Assembly (NCBI GenBank): GCA_036389795.1
Contig: DASVWD010000136.1
Coordinates: 1-59,361, forward strand
Length of the DNA: 59,361 bases
Source: Longimicrobium sp.
Lineage (GTDB): Bacteria > Gemmatimonadota > Gemmatimonadetes > Longimicrobiales > Longimicrobiaceae
Direction: 5' to 3'
The notes below the pieces were generated by a model. The model was not told where the DNA came from. It did not search any database and saw only the letters and a program-made list of their open reading frames with translations. Numbering within the stretch: the first letter of the stretch is position 1; the number at the start of each line of letters is the position of its first letter. This document shows, piece by piece, positions 26,547 to 35,131 of this stretch. Both the position numbers and the translations under genes were made by a program.

Positions 26547-27067
26547 TCGACCTGACGCCGCTCGACGTACGCAAGAAGAAGGGCGACTTCCGCCGCGTGA
26601 TGCGGGGCTACGACCCCGAGGCGGTCGACAACTTCCTCGACGAGGTGGTCGCCCGCATGGAGGAGCTGGTCCGCGAGAACAGCGCGCTGAACACGCGGGT
26701 CTCCTCGATGGCCGAGGCGATCACCGAGTACCGCGAGCGCGAGCGGGCCATGAACGACGCGCTGGTCAGCGCCCAGCAGATCCGCGAGGGGATGCGCGAG
26801 CAGGCCCAGCGCGAGGCGGACCTGGCCATGCGCGAGGCCCGCGCCGAGGGCGAGCGCATCATCGCCGACGCCAAGCGGCAGGTGACGCTGGCGCTGGAGG
26901 CGCTCCGGCGGGTGCAGGCGCAGCGCGTGCGCTTCCTGCGCCTCTTCCGCGCGCTGGTGGAGCGCCAGCTGGTGGAGATCGAGCAGGAGGAGGAGCGCAC
27001 CACCACGATCTCGCGGCTCGACGCCGAGGTGGACCGGGCGGAGGCGCTGGACGAGGAAGGGGTCTAG
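26543..27067 (+). CDS. DivIVA-domain protein
   Basis: The product has 174 residues. The N-terminal DivIVA segment is MIDLTPLDVRKKKGDFRRVM followed by RGYDPEAVDNFLDEVVARME. The rest is a long coiled coil (about 40-160), acidic at the end. DivIVA proteins bind curved membrane and organise poles, septum or peptidoglycan synthesis. It is coupled to yggS and separated from the phosphorylase gene by 3 bp. Confidence 0.9.
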   Translation: MIDLTPLDVRKKKGDFRRVMRGYDPEAVDNFLDEVVARMEELVRENSALNTRVSSMAEAITEYRERERAMNDALVSAQQIREGMREQAQREADLAMREARAEGERIIADAKRQVTLALEALRRVQAQRVRFLRLFRALVERQLVEIEQEEERTTTISRLDAEVDRAEALDEEGV

Positions 27068-27070
27068 TCC

Positions 27071-27907
27071 GTGACGGAGACGACGACCGGCTCGCTCGCG
27101 GCGCGCATCGCCGAGGCGGTGGAGGCGGTGCGCGCCCGCAGCGCGCTCGCGCCGGAGGTGGGGATCATCCTGGGGACGGGCCTCGGCGCGCTGGCCGCGC
27201 GCATCGAGGTGGAGACGGCGATCCCCTACGAGGAGCTGCCGCACTTCCCGCTCTCGACGGTGGAGTCGCACACGGGGCGGCTCCTGCTGGGGCGCCTGGG
27301 CGGGAAGGCGGTGGTGGCCATGCAGGGCCGCTTCCACCGCTACGAGGGCTACACCCTCCAGGAGGTCACCTTCCCCGTGCGGGTGATGCGGGCGCTGGGG
27401 GCGGGCGCGCTGGTGGTCTCCAACGCCTGCGGGGGGATGAACCCGCTGTGGACGCCGGGCGACCTGGTGCTGATCGCGGACCACATCAACCTGCTGGGCG
27501 ACAACCCGCTGTGCGGCCCCAACGACGACGCGCTGGGCCCGCGCTTCCCCGACATGAGCCAGCCGTACGACCTGGACCTCCAGCACCTGGCGAAGGAGGT
27601 GGCGCTGGAGCTCAGGATCCCGCTGCGCACGGGGGTCTACGTGGCCGTCCCCGGACCCAACCTGGAGACGCGCGCCGAGTACCGCATGCTGCGGGTGATG
27701 GGCGCCGACGTGGTGGGGATGTCCACCGTCCCCGAGGTGATCGTGGCCCGCCACGGGGGGATGCGGGTGATGGGCCTCTCCATCATCACCGACGCCTGCC
27801 TCCCCGACGCGCTGGAGGAGGCGAGCATCGAGCGGATCATCGCCACCGCCAACGCCGCCGAGCCGAACCTGACGCGGCTGGTGGAGGGCGTGGTGGCGCG
27901 GATGTGA
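27071..27907 (+). CDS. Purine nucleoside phosphorylase
   Basis: This 278-residue enzyme of the trimeric PNP/MTAP class cleaves purine nucleosides with phosphate. Motifs: [12 protein letters not shown] near 31-42, [35 protein letters not shown] in the base-binding region, and [14 protein letters not shown] for the ribose/phosphate site. GTG 27071 is the start. The product forms one operon with yggS and divIVA. Confidence 0.94.
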   Translation: MTETTTGSLAARIAEAVEAVRARSALAPEVGIILGTGLGALAARIEVETAIPYEELPHFPLSTVESHTGRLLLGRLGGKAVVAMQGRFHRYEGYTLQEVTFPVRVMRALGAGALVVSNACGGMNPLWTPGDLVLIADHINLLGDNPLCGPNDDALGPRFPDMSQPYDLDLQHLAKEVALELRIPLRTGVYVAVPGPNLETRAEYRMLRVMGADVVGMSTVPEVIVARHGGMRVMGLSIITDACLPDALEEASIERIIATANAAEPNLTRLVEGVVARM

Positions 27908-27910
27908 ATC

Positions 27911-28039
27911 CCGCAGTGCCCAGTGCCCAGGTACAAGTGCCCAGTAACCACCTGGACCGGGCACTGGGCACTGGGCACTGGGCACTTCGCACTTCGCACT
28001 TCGCACTTCGCACTTCGCACTTCGCACTTCGCACTTCGT
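27911..28039. repeat. Palindromic AGTGCCC and GCACTTC arrays up to lipoprotein start
   Basis: Units AGTGCCC, AGTGCCC, AGGTACA, AGTGCCC, AGTAACC (27916-27950) face inverted GGGCACT units (27959-27983). Seven units of TCGCACT follow and run into the ATG at 28040. Both arms can base-pair. Confidence 0.87.
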
Positions 28040-28432
28040 ATGAACGGACGATACTTCCGGTGGTGCGCGCTCGCCCTCATCCTCGCTGCGGCGGCGTGCG
28101 GCGGGGACGGCGGCGCGGCGGAGGGCGGGGACGACGTCGACACCACGCTGGCGCCGCCGGGCAACCCCGTCCCGCAGGCCGGGCCGCAGACGGGTCCGGC
28201 GCCCGGCACCGAGGCCGCGGACGCCCTGCCGGAGTCGGTGATGCCACAGCCGCAGCCTGGCGGGGCGCCCACGCCCATCGTCCGCTCCGAGGCCGACCGC
28301 CCCTCGCGCGCTTCGCCGGCCGGGCAGCGGTACTCGGACTGCGTGGCCCAGGCGCGCTCCAAGTCCGACGCCGAGCGCGAGATGATGATGGAGACCTGCA
28401 GCCGCCTGCCGGACGCTCCCAGGCGGCAGTAG
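28040..28432 (+). CDS. Lipoprotein of unknown function
   Basis: The product has 130 residues. The signal peptide RYFRWCALALILAAAAC has a lipobox AAAAC (Cys20). The mature part begins with a Gly/Asp/Pro-rich linker. A short C-terminal domain has two cysteines (YSDCVAQARSKSDAEREMMM, then ETCSR) that could form a disulfide. ATG 28040 has only repeat DNA upstream. It ends immediately before the GNAT gene. Confidence 0.72.
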   Translation: MNGRYFRWCALALILAAAACGGDGGAAEGGDDVDTTLAPPGNPVPQAGPQTGPAPGTEAADALPESVMPQPQPGGAPTPIVRSEADRPSRASPAGQRYSDCVAQARSKSDAEREMMMETCSRLPDAPRRQ

Positions 28433-29164
28433 ATGCTCTCCGCACCGGCGCGCGCCGCGGCGGACGCGTACTGGGCGCGCGTCTTCGGGTGCGCGCCCGA
28501 GCGGCTCCGCCCGGCCGAGCCGCTCGTCCTCCCGCACTCCCCGGAGCTGGCCGACTTCGCCGGCGCCTACCTCCACTCATTCGGCGCGGCACCGATCGTC
28601 TCCCTCCCTCGCTCGCTGGTCGATTCGCACGGGGAGCCGGCGGCCGCCGCGGCGCGGGACGGCCTGGGCGACGAGGCCCGCTGGCGCGCCGTCTTCGGAG
28701 CTCGCGTCGAGGCCGTCGTCGGCCCGGCGGCGATCCGCTACGCCGATGCCGGGACGCTCCGGCCTCTCCCGCCCGATCCCGGCACCCGTCTCCTGGCGCC
28801 CGACGACGCCGACGCCCTCGACGTGCTCCGCCGCGCCTGCATGCCGGAGGAGTGGGAGCACGGCGGGAGCGAGTTGAGTGACGGTCCGGTGGCGGGGGTG
28901 TTCGCGGACGGCGTGCTGGCCGCCGCCGCCGGCTACGAGGTGTGGGGCGAGACCATCGCGCACATCGCCGTCGTGACCCATCCCGCCTTCCGCGGGCGCG
29001 GCCTCGGCGCGGCGGCGGTGAGCCGGATCGCCGCCGAGGCGGTGGAGCGCGGGCTGCTGGCGCAGTACCGCACGCTCGAGGCGAACGCGCCCTCGCTCGC
29101 CATCGCGGACCGGCTCGGCTTCCAGCCGTACGCGCGCAGCCTGGCCGTCCGGCTGGCGCTCTGA
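28433..29164 (+). CDS. GNAT-family N-acetyltransferase
   Basis: The product has 243 residues. The C-terminal third is the acyl-CoA-binding core: HIAVVTHPAFRGRGLGAAAV has the (Q/R)-x-x-G-x-(G/A) loop, followed by ANAPSLAIADRLGFQPYARS. The N-terminal part is a divergent GNAT-like half. The substrate is unknown; resistance, protein or small-molecule acetylation are all possible. Start ATG 28433 immediately follows the lipoprotein stop. Confidence 0.82.
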   Translation: MLSAPARAAADAYWARVFGCAPERLRPAEPLVLPHSPELADFAGAYLHSFGAAPIVSLPRSLVDSHGEPAAAAARDGLGDEARWRAVFGARVEAVVGPAAIRYADAGTLRPLPPDPGTRLLAPDDADALDVLRRACMPEEWEHGGSELSDGPVAGVFADGVLAAAAGYEVWGETIAHIAVVTHPAFRGRGLGAAAVSRIAAEAVERGLLAQYRTLEANAPSLAIADRLGFQPYARSLAVRLAL

Positions 29165-29202
29165 TACCAGGTTCCGCGTTCGAGATGTCATCCTGAGGGC
29201 AG

Positions 29203-29322
29203 ATGTTCTTGCTGCAACCGGACAAGGCGGCTGGATCACCTCTTGACGTGGAAGGACTCGACCTCGGGCTGACTAAGGAAGAGATCGTCGCGTTCGTGCG
29301 CGAGGGCCGGCGCGAGCCCTGA
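29203..29322 (+). pseudogene. Short remnant frame (39 codons)
   Basis: MFLLQPDKAAGSPLDVEGLD followed by LGLTKEEIVAFVREGRREP gives 39 residues. The end resembles C-terminal tails of small antitoxin-like proteins (xxTKEEIxxFVREGR), but the N-terminal half is missing and the ATG is inside a CATCCTGAGG repeat. It is probably a degraded gene. Confidence 0.3.
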
Positions 29323-29475
29323 CGGACATCCCCCGAACGGTTCTTGCAGGGCGGGGCTCGGACCCGCGCGGGCGCGGCTTGCCGCGCCCGTTATATTTGC
29401 CGGATTCGCCGCCAGTCCATCACCGCCCGGCCGCTCGCCGAGAGCAGCCGGAGACGTTTTCGTTCAGCCGAACCG

Positions 29476-32400
29476 ATGCGGGAATACCCGGAGCTTCCGA
29501 AGACCACGGGCGAGCTGGAAGAGGAGGTGCTCGCCCGCTGGCAGGCCGAGAACACCTTCCGCCGCAGCCTGGAGAAGACCGCGGACGGCGAGACGTTCGT
29601 GTTCTACGAGGGTCCGCCCACCGCCAACGGCCGCCCCGGCATCCACCACGTCCTGAGCCGCACGCTCAAGGACGCGGTCGCGCGCTTCCGCACCATGCAG
29701 GGGCGCCACGTGCCGCGCATGGCGGGGTGGGACACGCACGGCCTGCCGGTGGAGATCGAGGCGGAGAAGAGGCTCGGCATCAGCGGCAAGCGCGAGATCG
29801 AGGAGATCGGCATCGCCCGCTTCAACGAGGTGTGCCGCGAGAGCGTGTCCACCTACCTGGAGGACTGGCTGCGCTTCTCGGCGCGCATCGGCTACTGGCT
29901 GGACTACTCGCGGCCGTACGTCACCTACCACCCGGACTACGTCGAGTCCGTCTGGTGGCTGCTGAAGCAGATCGCCGACCGCGGGCTCTTCTACCGCGGC
30001 CACAAGATCCTGCCGTACTGCCCGCGCTGCGGCACCGGCCTCTCCAGCCACGAGGTGGCCCTCGGCTACAAGGACGTCAAGGACCCGTCGCTCTACGTCA
30101 CCCTGCCGGTCCTCGGCCGCGACGGGGAGCCGGACGGGCGCGAGCTCCTGGTGTGGACCACCACCCCGTGGACGCTGGTCTCCAACGTCGCCCTCGCCGT
30201 GCACCCGGAGCTGCAGTACGCCGAGGTGGAGTGGGAGGGCCGCCGCCTGGTCCTGGCCCGCGCCCGCGTGGCGCCGCTCTTCGGGTCCGAGGAGGCGGCC
30301 GTCCGCACGCTCGCGGCGGACGAGCTGGTCGGGCTCGGCTACCGGCGGCCGTTCGACTGGGTGGACCCGCTGCAGTACGGGCCTCCGGACGCGGCGGAGC
30401 GGGCGTGGCACGTGGTGCCGGCGGACTTCGTCACCGCGGAGGACGGCTCTGGCGTCGTGCACATGAGCCCGGCGTTCGGCGCCGACGACTACGCGGTGGG
30501 GCAGCGCTTCGGCCTCCCCGTCCTCCAGCCGGTGGACGACCGCGGCGCGTTCCGGGCGGACCTGCCGCTGGTGGGCGGGAAGTTCGTGAAGGACGCCGAC
30601 ACCGACCTGGTGATCGACCTCAAGAAGCGGGGGATGGTCTTCCGCTCCAGCAAGGAGGAGCACAGCTACCCGCACTGCTGGCGCTGCTCCAGCCCGCTGC
30701 TGTACATGGCGCGCGACTCGTGGTTCATCCGCACCACGGCGCTGCGCGAGGAGCTGCTCGGCAACAACGCGCGCATCAACTGGTTCCCGCCCGAGATCGG
30801 CAGCGGGCGCTTCGGCGAGTGGCTGGAGAACAACGTCGACTGGGCGATCTCGCGCAACCGCTACTGGGGGACTCCGCTGCCGGCCTGGGTGTGCGAGACG
30901 AATCGCGAGCACGTGCGCTTCGTGGGCTCGTACGACGAGCTGCGCGGGCTGGCGGGGGGGCTCCCCGAGGGCTTCGACCCGCACCGGCCGGGGATCGACG
31001 AGATCGTCTTCGGCTGCCCGGAGGGCGGGTGCGGCGGGACGATGCGGCGGACTCCCGAGGTGATCGACGTGTGGTTCGACAGCGGGGCGATGCCGTTCGC
31101 GCGGCACCACTACCCGTTCGAGAACCGGGAGAAGATCGAGGGCGGGCCGAAGGTGCGGGAGTTCCCGGCGGACTTCATCTGCGAGGGCGTCGACCAGACG
31201 CGCGGGTGGTTCTACTCGCTGCTGGCGATCTCGACGCTGCTGGGCAGGGGGCCGTCGTACCGCAACGTGGTGGTCAACGACATGATCCTGGACGCCGAGG
31301 GGCTGAAGATGTCGAAGTCCCGCGGCAACGTGGTGGACCCGATGGAGGCGATCGGGCAGTTCGGCGCCGACGCCATCCGCTGGTACCTGGTCACCTCGAG
31401 CCACCCCTGGCTGCCCAAGCGCTTCGACCCCGAGGGCGTGCGCGAGGTGCAGCGCAAGACCTTCGACACGCTGCGCCAGACGTACCGCTTCTTCGCCCTG
31501 TACGCCAACCTGGAGGGGTGGGCGCCGGGCGCGGACGACCCGCGGCCGGAGGAGCGCTCGGTGCTGGACCGCTGGCTCCTCTCGCGGCTGGCCTCGGTGA
31601 CGGCGGAGGTGACGGAGGACCTGGAAGGCTACAACCTCACCCACGCCACGAGGGCCGTCGCCGAGTTCGTGGTGGAGGAGCTGTCGAACTGGTACGTGCG
31701 CCGCTCGCGCGACCGCTTCTGGGGGAGCGCCGACGCGGCCGACACGCGGGCGGCGTTCGCCACGCTGCACCAGGCGCTGGTCACGGTCGTGCGTCTCATG
31801 GCGCCGATCGCCCCGTTCCTCCCCGACTGGCTGCACCGCGCGCTGGCGGGCGACGAGATGAGCGTGCACCTGGCCGACTTCCCCGCGGTCGAGCGCGCGT
31901 GGATCGACAGGGAGCTGGAGCGGGGGATGGAGGCGGTGCGCACGCTCTCGACGCTGGGCCGGGCGGCGCGCGAGGAGGCGGAGGTGGTGGAGCCGGACGG
32001 CCGGCGGCGCCAGGGGATCAAGGTGCGCCAGCCGCTGGAGGTGCTCTACGCGGTAATCCCGGCCGGGGTGGAGACGGGCGAGGACCTGCTGGCGATCCTG
32101 CGCGACGAGCTGAACGTGCACCGCGTGGAGTTCATGCACGAGGCGGAGGAGCTGGTGAGCTTCAGCGCCAGGCCGAACTTCAAGGCGCTGGGCGCGGCGT
32201 TCGGGAAGCTGACGCCCAGGGTGGCCGACGCCATCCGCGCGCTGGACTCGGCGGCGCTGGCCGGCTTCCGCCGCGGCGAGCCGCTCGCGGTGCAGGCGGA
32301 CGGGCAGGCGGTGGAGCTGGCCGCGGAGCACCTGGAGGTGGTGCAGCTGGCGAAGGGCGACTTCGTGGTGGAGTCGTCGGACGGCTTCACGGTGGCGCTC

Positions 32401-32715
32401 GACCCCGTCATCACCCAGGAGCTGCGCTGGGAGGGGATCGCCCGCGAGGTGGTGAACCGGGTCCAGAAGCTGCGCAAGGAGAGTGGGCTCCAGGTGCAGG
32501 ACCGCATCCGCCTGGGCGTGTTCGGCGACGGCGAGCTGCTGGACGCCATGCGCGCCTTCGGCGAGCTGGTCAAGCGCGAGACGCTGGCGGTGGAGCTGGA
32601 GATCGGATCGACCACCGATTTCCACGGGTACGAGGCCGTCCGCGAGGTGGACCTGGACGGGGTGCCGGCGACCATCGCGCTGGCGCGGGTGGAGCCGGGC
32701 GGGGGAGGATCGTAG
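29476..32715 (+). CDS. ileS: Isoleucyl-tRNA synthetase (type 2)
   Basis: IleRS (1079 residues) charges tRNA-Ile. The class I HIGH region is PPTANGRPGIHHVLSRTLKD, and KMSKSRGN marks the second ATP site. The editing domain lies at roughly 190-400. CWRCSSPLLYMARDSWF, VDQTRGWFYSLLAIS and the anticodon-binding domain with YVRRSRDRFW follow. The HIGH form and C-terminus match the eukaryote-like IleS2 group, which tends to tolerate mupirocin. ATG 29476 is preferred over the long open frame upstream. Confidence 0.95.
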   Translation: MREYPELPKTTGELEEEVLARWQAENTFRRSLEKTADGETFVFYEGPPTANGRPGIHHVLSRTLKDAVARFRTMQGRHVPRMAGWDTHGLPVEIEAEKRLGISGKREIEEIGIARFNEVCRESVSTYLEDWLRFSARIGYWLDYSRPYVTYHPDYVESVWWLLKQIADRGLFYRGHKILPYCPRCGTGLSSHEVALGYKDVKDPSLYVTLPVLGRDGEPDGRELLVWTTTPWTLVSNVALAVHPELQYAEVEWEGRRLVLARARVAPLFGSEEAAVRTLAADELVGLGYRRPFDWVDPLQYGPPDAAERAWHVVPADFVTAEDGSGVVHMSPAFGADDYAVGQRFGLPVLQPVDDRGAFRADLPLVGGKFVKDADTDLVIDLKKRGMVFRSSKEEHSYPHCWRCSSPLLYMARDSWFIRTTALREELLGNNARINWFPPEIGSGRFGEWLENNVDWAISRNRYWGTPLPAWVCETNREHVRFVGSYDELRGLAGGLPEGFDPHRPGIDEIVFGCPEGGCGGTMRRTPEVIDVWFDSGAMPFARHHYPFENREKIEGGPKVREFPADFICEGVDQTRGWFYSLLAISTLLGRGPSYRNVVVNDMILDAEGLKMSKSRGNVVDPMEAIGQFGADAIRWYLVTSSHPWLPKRFDPEGVREVQRKTFDTLRQTYRFFALYANLEGWAPGADDPRPEERSVLDRWLLSRLASVTAEVTEDLEGYNLTHATRAVAEFVVEELSNWYVRRSRDRFWGSADAADTRAAFATLHQALVTVVRLMAPIAPFLPDWLHRALAGDEMSVHLADFPAVERAWIDRELERGMEAVRTLSTLGRAAREEAEVVEPDGRRRQGIKVRQPLEVLYAVIPAGVETGEDLLAILRDELNVHRVEFMHEAEELVSFSARPNFKALGAAFGKLTPRVADAIRALDSAALAGFRRGEPLAVQADGQAVELAAEHLEVVQLAKGDFVVESSDGFTVALDPVITQELRWEGIAREVVNRVQKLRKESGLQVQDRIRLGVFGDGELLDAMRAFGELVKRETLAVELEIGSTTDFHGYEAVREVDLDGVPATIALARVEPGGGGS

Positions 32716-32716
32716 C

Positions 32717-33100
32717 CCGGCTTCGGCGCCGCCGCGGCAGCCCTCACCCGCCGCCCTGGAGCGGCAACCCTCTCCCAGGTCTGGGAGAGGGTGGGCTCGA
32801 CGGGATTGGTGCGGGGGGCAGTTTCGTAGGGTCGAGGCCTGCCTCGACCGATGGATGCCGGCAGGTGCGCGAGCGGCGGGCGATGTGCCGGCGCCACCCT
32901 CGCACGGACTCGCATGCCCGCTACGGAACTTCATCCTCACGACGGAGACCCGCGTGAGGGATGCGCGCCCGACAGGGCCGGGACCCCGGAGCGCCGGGGG
33001 TTGGGCGCGGAGGGGGCCCGGCGCCGTTGGGCACGGTCGTATCGTGCCCTACGGCGCGCGCAGCCCGGCCCGGAGCGCAGCGGAGGGACACGCCCGAAAC
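32717..33100. repeat. Large dispersed repeat, copy 1
   Basis: The first part (from CTTCGGCGC and CCCTCACCCGCCGCC, plus hairpin CCCTCTCCCAG/CTGGGAGAGGG at 32768-32791) matches copy 3. The second part (TTTCGTAGGGTCGAGGCCTG at 32822 to GGAGGGACACGCCC near 33095) matches copies 2 and 3. It has no protein-coding look and is followed by AGTGCGA heptamers. The hairpin may end the ileS transcript. Confidence 0.8.
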
Positions 33101-33107
33101 CGCGGTG

Positions 33108-33130
33108 CGAAGTGCGAGGTGCGAAGTGTG
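33108..33130. repeat. AGTGCGA heptamer array
   Basis: Units GGTGCGA, AGTGCGA, GGTGCGA, AGTGTGG directly follow the large repeat, as also at 55826-55852. Confidence 0.7.
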
Positions 33131-33157
33131 GTTCCAAGCCACTCTGGATGACGACGC

Positions 33158-33748
33158 ATGACTGAATCGGTGATGACGGAGAGCATGCGCGGGGCGCGGG
33201 CGCTGAGCCAGGCGGACGCGGAGCGGCGCAAGCTCGGACTGTACCTGGGCACCGTCGGCGGGGTGATCCTGCTGGACCAGGTGACCAAGTTCGTGGTGGA
33301 GCGCTCGCTGCAGCTCTACAACCCGGTGCCCGTGCTGGGCGACGTCTTCCGCCTCACCTACATCTTCAACCGCGGGGCGGCGTTCGGGCTGAACCTGGGC
33401 CAGAGCTCGCGGTGGATCTTCATGGGGCTGGCCGCCGTCGCGGTCGTCGTCCTCTGGCTCATGTACCGCGGGACGCCGTGGGGCGACAAGCTGCGCCTGA
33501 TCGCCATCGCCTCGGTCACCGGCGGGGCGATCGGCAACCTGATCGACCGGGTGCGCTCCTCGCGCGGGGTGGTGGACTTCCTGGACTTCGGGGTGGGCGA
33601 CGTGCGCTGGCCGGTGTTCAACGTGGCCGACATCGCGGTGACGGTGGGCGCGCTGATGCTGGCCTTCAGCCTCTGGCGCGAGGAGAAGAAGATCGAGCAC
33701 GAGCTGGACCCCACCGCGGACCCCGTCGCGGATGACGCCGGGGAGTGA
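33158..33748 (+). CDS. lspA: Lipoprotein signal peptidase
   Basis: LspA (196 residues) is the inner-membrane aspartyl protease that cleaves prolipoproteins before the lipidated cysteine. Four hydrophobic helices are visible. The catalytic aspartates lie in GGAIGNLIDRV and FNVADIAVTVG, and FNRGAAFGL and DQVTKFVVE are further family motifs. ATG 33158; an alternative start is ATG 33173. It overlaps rluD, a common pairing. Several lipoproteins in this window are expected substrates. Confidence 0.95.
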   Translation: MTESVMTESMRGARALSQADAERRKLGLYLGTVGGVILLDQVTKFVVERSLQLYNPVPVLGDVFRLTYIFNRGAAFGLNLGQSSRWIFMGLAAVAVVVLWLMYRGTPWGDKLRLIAIASVTGGAIGNLIDRVRSSRGVVDFLDFGVGDVRWPVFNVADIAVTVGALMLAFSLWREEKKIEHELDPTADPVADDAGE

Positions 33749-34691
33749 GGAGACGGTCGAGCTGGTCGTGGAGGAGGCCTCCGGCGACCGGCTCGACGCC
33801 TGGCTGGCGGCGCGGCTCGGCGTCAGCCGCTCGCGCGCCGCGCAGTGGATCGAGGAGGGCCACGTCCGCCTCAACGGCGCGGCCCCGAAGAAGAAGGACC
33901 GCCCCGCCCCCGGCGACCGCGTCTCGGTCGCCGTCCCCCCGCCCGAGCCCTCGGACGTCGCCCCGGAGGCGATCCCGCTGGACATCGTCTACCAGGACCG
34001 CGACCTGGCGGTGATCGACAAGCCGCCCGGCCTGGTGGTGCACCCCGCCGCGGGCCACCGCTCGGGGACGCTGGTGAACGCGCTCCTGCACGCGGTGGGC
34101 GACCTGTCGGGGATCGGCGGGGTGCTCAGGCCGGGGATCGTGCACCGGCTGGACAAGGACACCTCGGGACTGCTGCTCATCGCCAAGAACGACGAGGCGC
34201 ACCGCGTCCTCTCCGACGAGCTGAAGCGTCGCCAGATCAGGCGTGCCTACCTCACCGCCTGCTGGGGCCACCTCCCGCAGGAAAAGATGACGGTGGACGC
34301 GCCGATCGGGCGGCACCCGACGGACCGCAAGCGGATGGCGGTGGTGCCGGACGGGCGCCCGGCGCGGACGCACTTCTCCCGCCTGGAGCGCTGGCCGGCG
34401 GCCGACCTGCTGCGCGCGGAGCTGGAGACGGGACGCACGCACCAGATCCGCGTACACCTGCTGCACCTGGGCCACCCCGTCGTCGGCGACCGCACCTACG
34501 CGTCCGCGCGCGAGCGGGGGGTGAGCGGGCCGGAGCGCGGCTGGGCGGCGGGGCTGGCCAGGCGCGTCCCCCGCCAGTTCCTCCACGCGGCCGAGCTACG
34601 CTTCACCCACCCCACGACGGGCGAGCCGATGCGCTTCGAGTCGCCGCTGCCGCCGGACCTGGCGGACGCCGCGGCGTGGGCGCGGGTCTGA
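33732..34691 (+). CDS. rluD: Large-subunit rRNA pseudouridine synthase, RluD family
   Basis: The product has 319 residues. An N-terminal S4 RNA-binding domain (about 18-75: RLDAWLAARLGVSRSRAAQW, then HVRLNG) is followed by the pseudouridine synthase core. The catalytic Asp is in HRLDKDTSGLLL. KRRQIRRAYLTACWG, ETGRTHQIRVHLLHLGHPVVGD and QFLHAAELRFTHP are family motifs. It should modify 23S rRNA helix 69, though RluC-like specificity cannot be excluded. It overlaps the lspA stop by 17 bp. Confidence 0.93.
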   Translation: MTPGSEETVELVVEEASGDRLDAWLAARLGVSRSRAAQWIEEGHVRLNGAAPKKKDRPAPGDRVSVAVPPPEPSDVAPEAIPLDIVYQDRDLAVIDKPPGLVVHPAAGHRSGTLVNALLHAVGDLSGIGGVLRPGIVHRLDKDTSGLLLIAKNDEAHRVLSDELKRRQIRRAYLTACWGHLPQEKMTVDAPIGRHPTDRKRMAVVPDGRPARTHFSRLERWPAADLLRAELETGRTHQIRVHLLHLGHPVVGDRTYASARERGVSGPERGWAAGLARRVPRQFLHAAELRFTHPTTGEPMRFESPLPPDLADAAAWARV

Positions 34692-35131
34692 CGCCGGGGT
34701 GATTCCCCGCGCTGATCCCCCGCCGGAGTTGTCCCTTCCGTCGTTCGCAACAGGCCGCCGGTGTCCTCGTCACCGTTCACAGAGGACGATCACGCCTGAT
34801 TCCATCCTGCTGCCGGCAGGCCGGCTCGCGGACACCATCGCGACCGGCTTGGCACAGGCGGCCGGGAGCATGTACCCGTTCGCTCCGATCTGCCTACTTC
34901 CACGAATCCCACGACAGCCCGGCGGCTCTGCGCCTCGCCCTGCGCCCACGCGGGCAGGGGTGGCTGCGATGCGCTGACCACTCAGGAAGGGAAGCAGGCG
35001 AGCTCGGGCGCTTCTGCTCCCCCTTTCGCACCGGCACGGAATCGGTAACCTTCACGTCGCCCGCTTGCCCGGCCCGGGTATCCGTCGCTCCCGTCTTCCC
35101 TCGGCTGAACGAGCACCACTGAGACGCGCCC
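34692..35131. other. Non-coding gap, no clear gene
   Basis: I see no supported gene or repeat in this 440-bp stretch. It should carry the promoter of the peptidase gene that follows. Confidence 0.4.

Noticed and set aside
34699-34977. Open frame of 92 codons after rluD
   Set aside because: No ribosome site, no recognisable features and composition unlike neighbouring genes.
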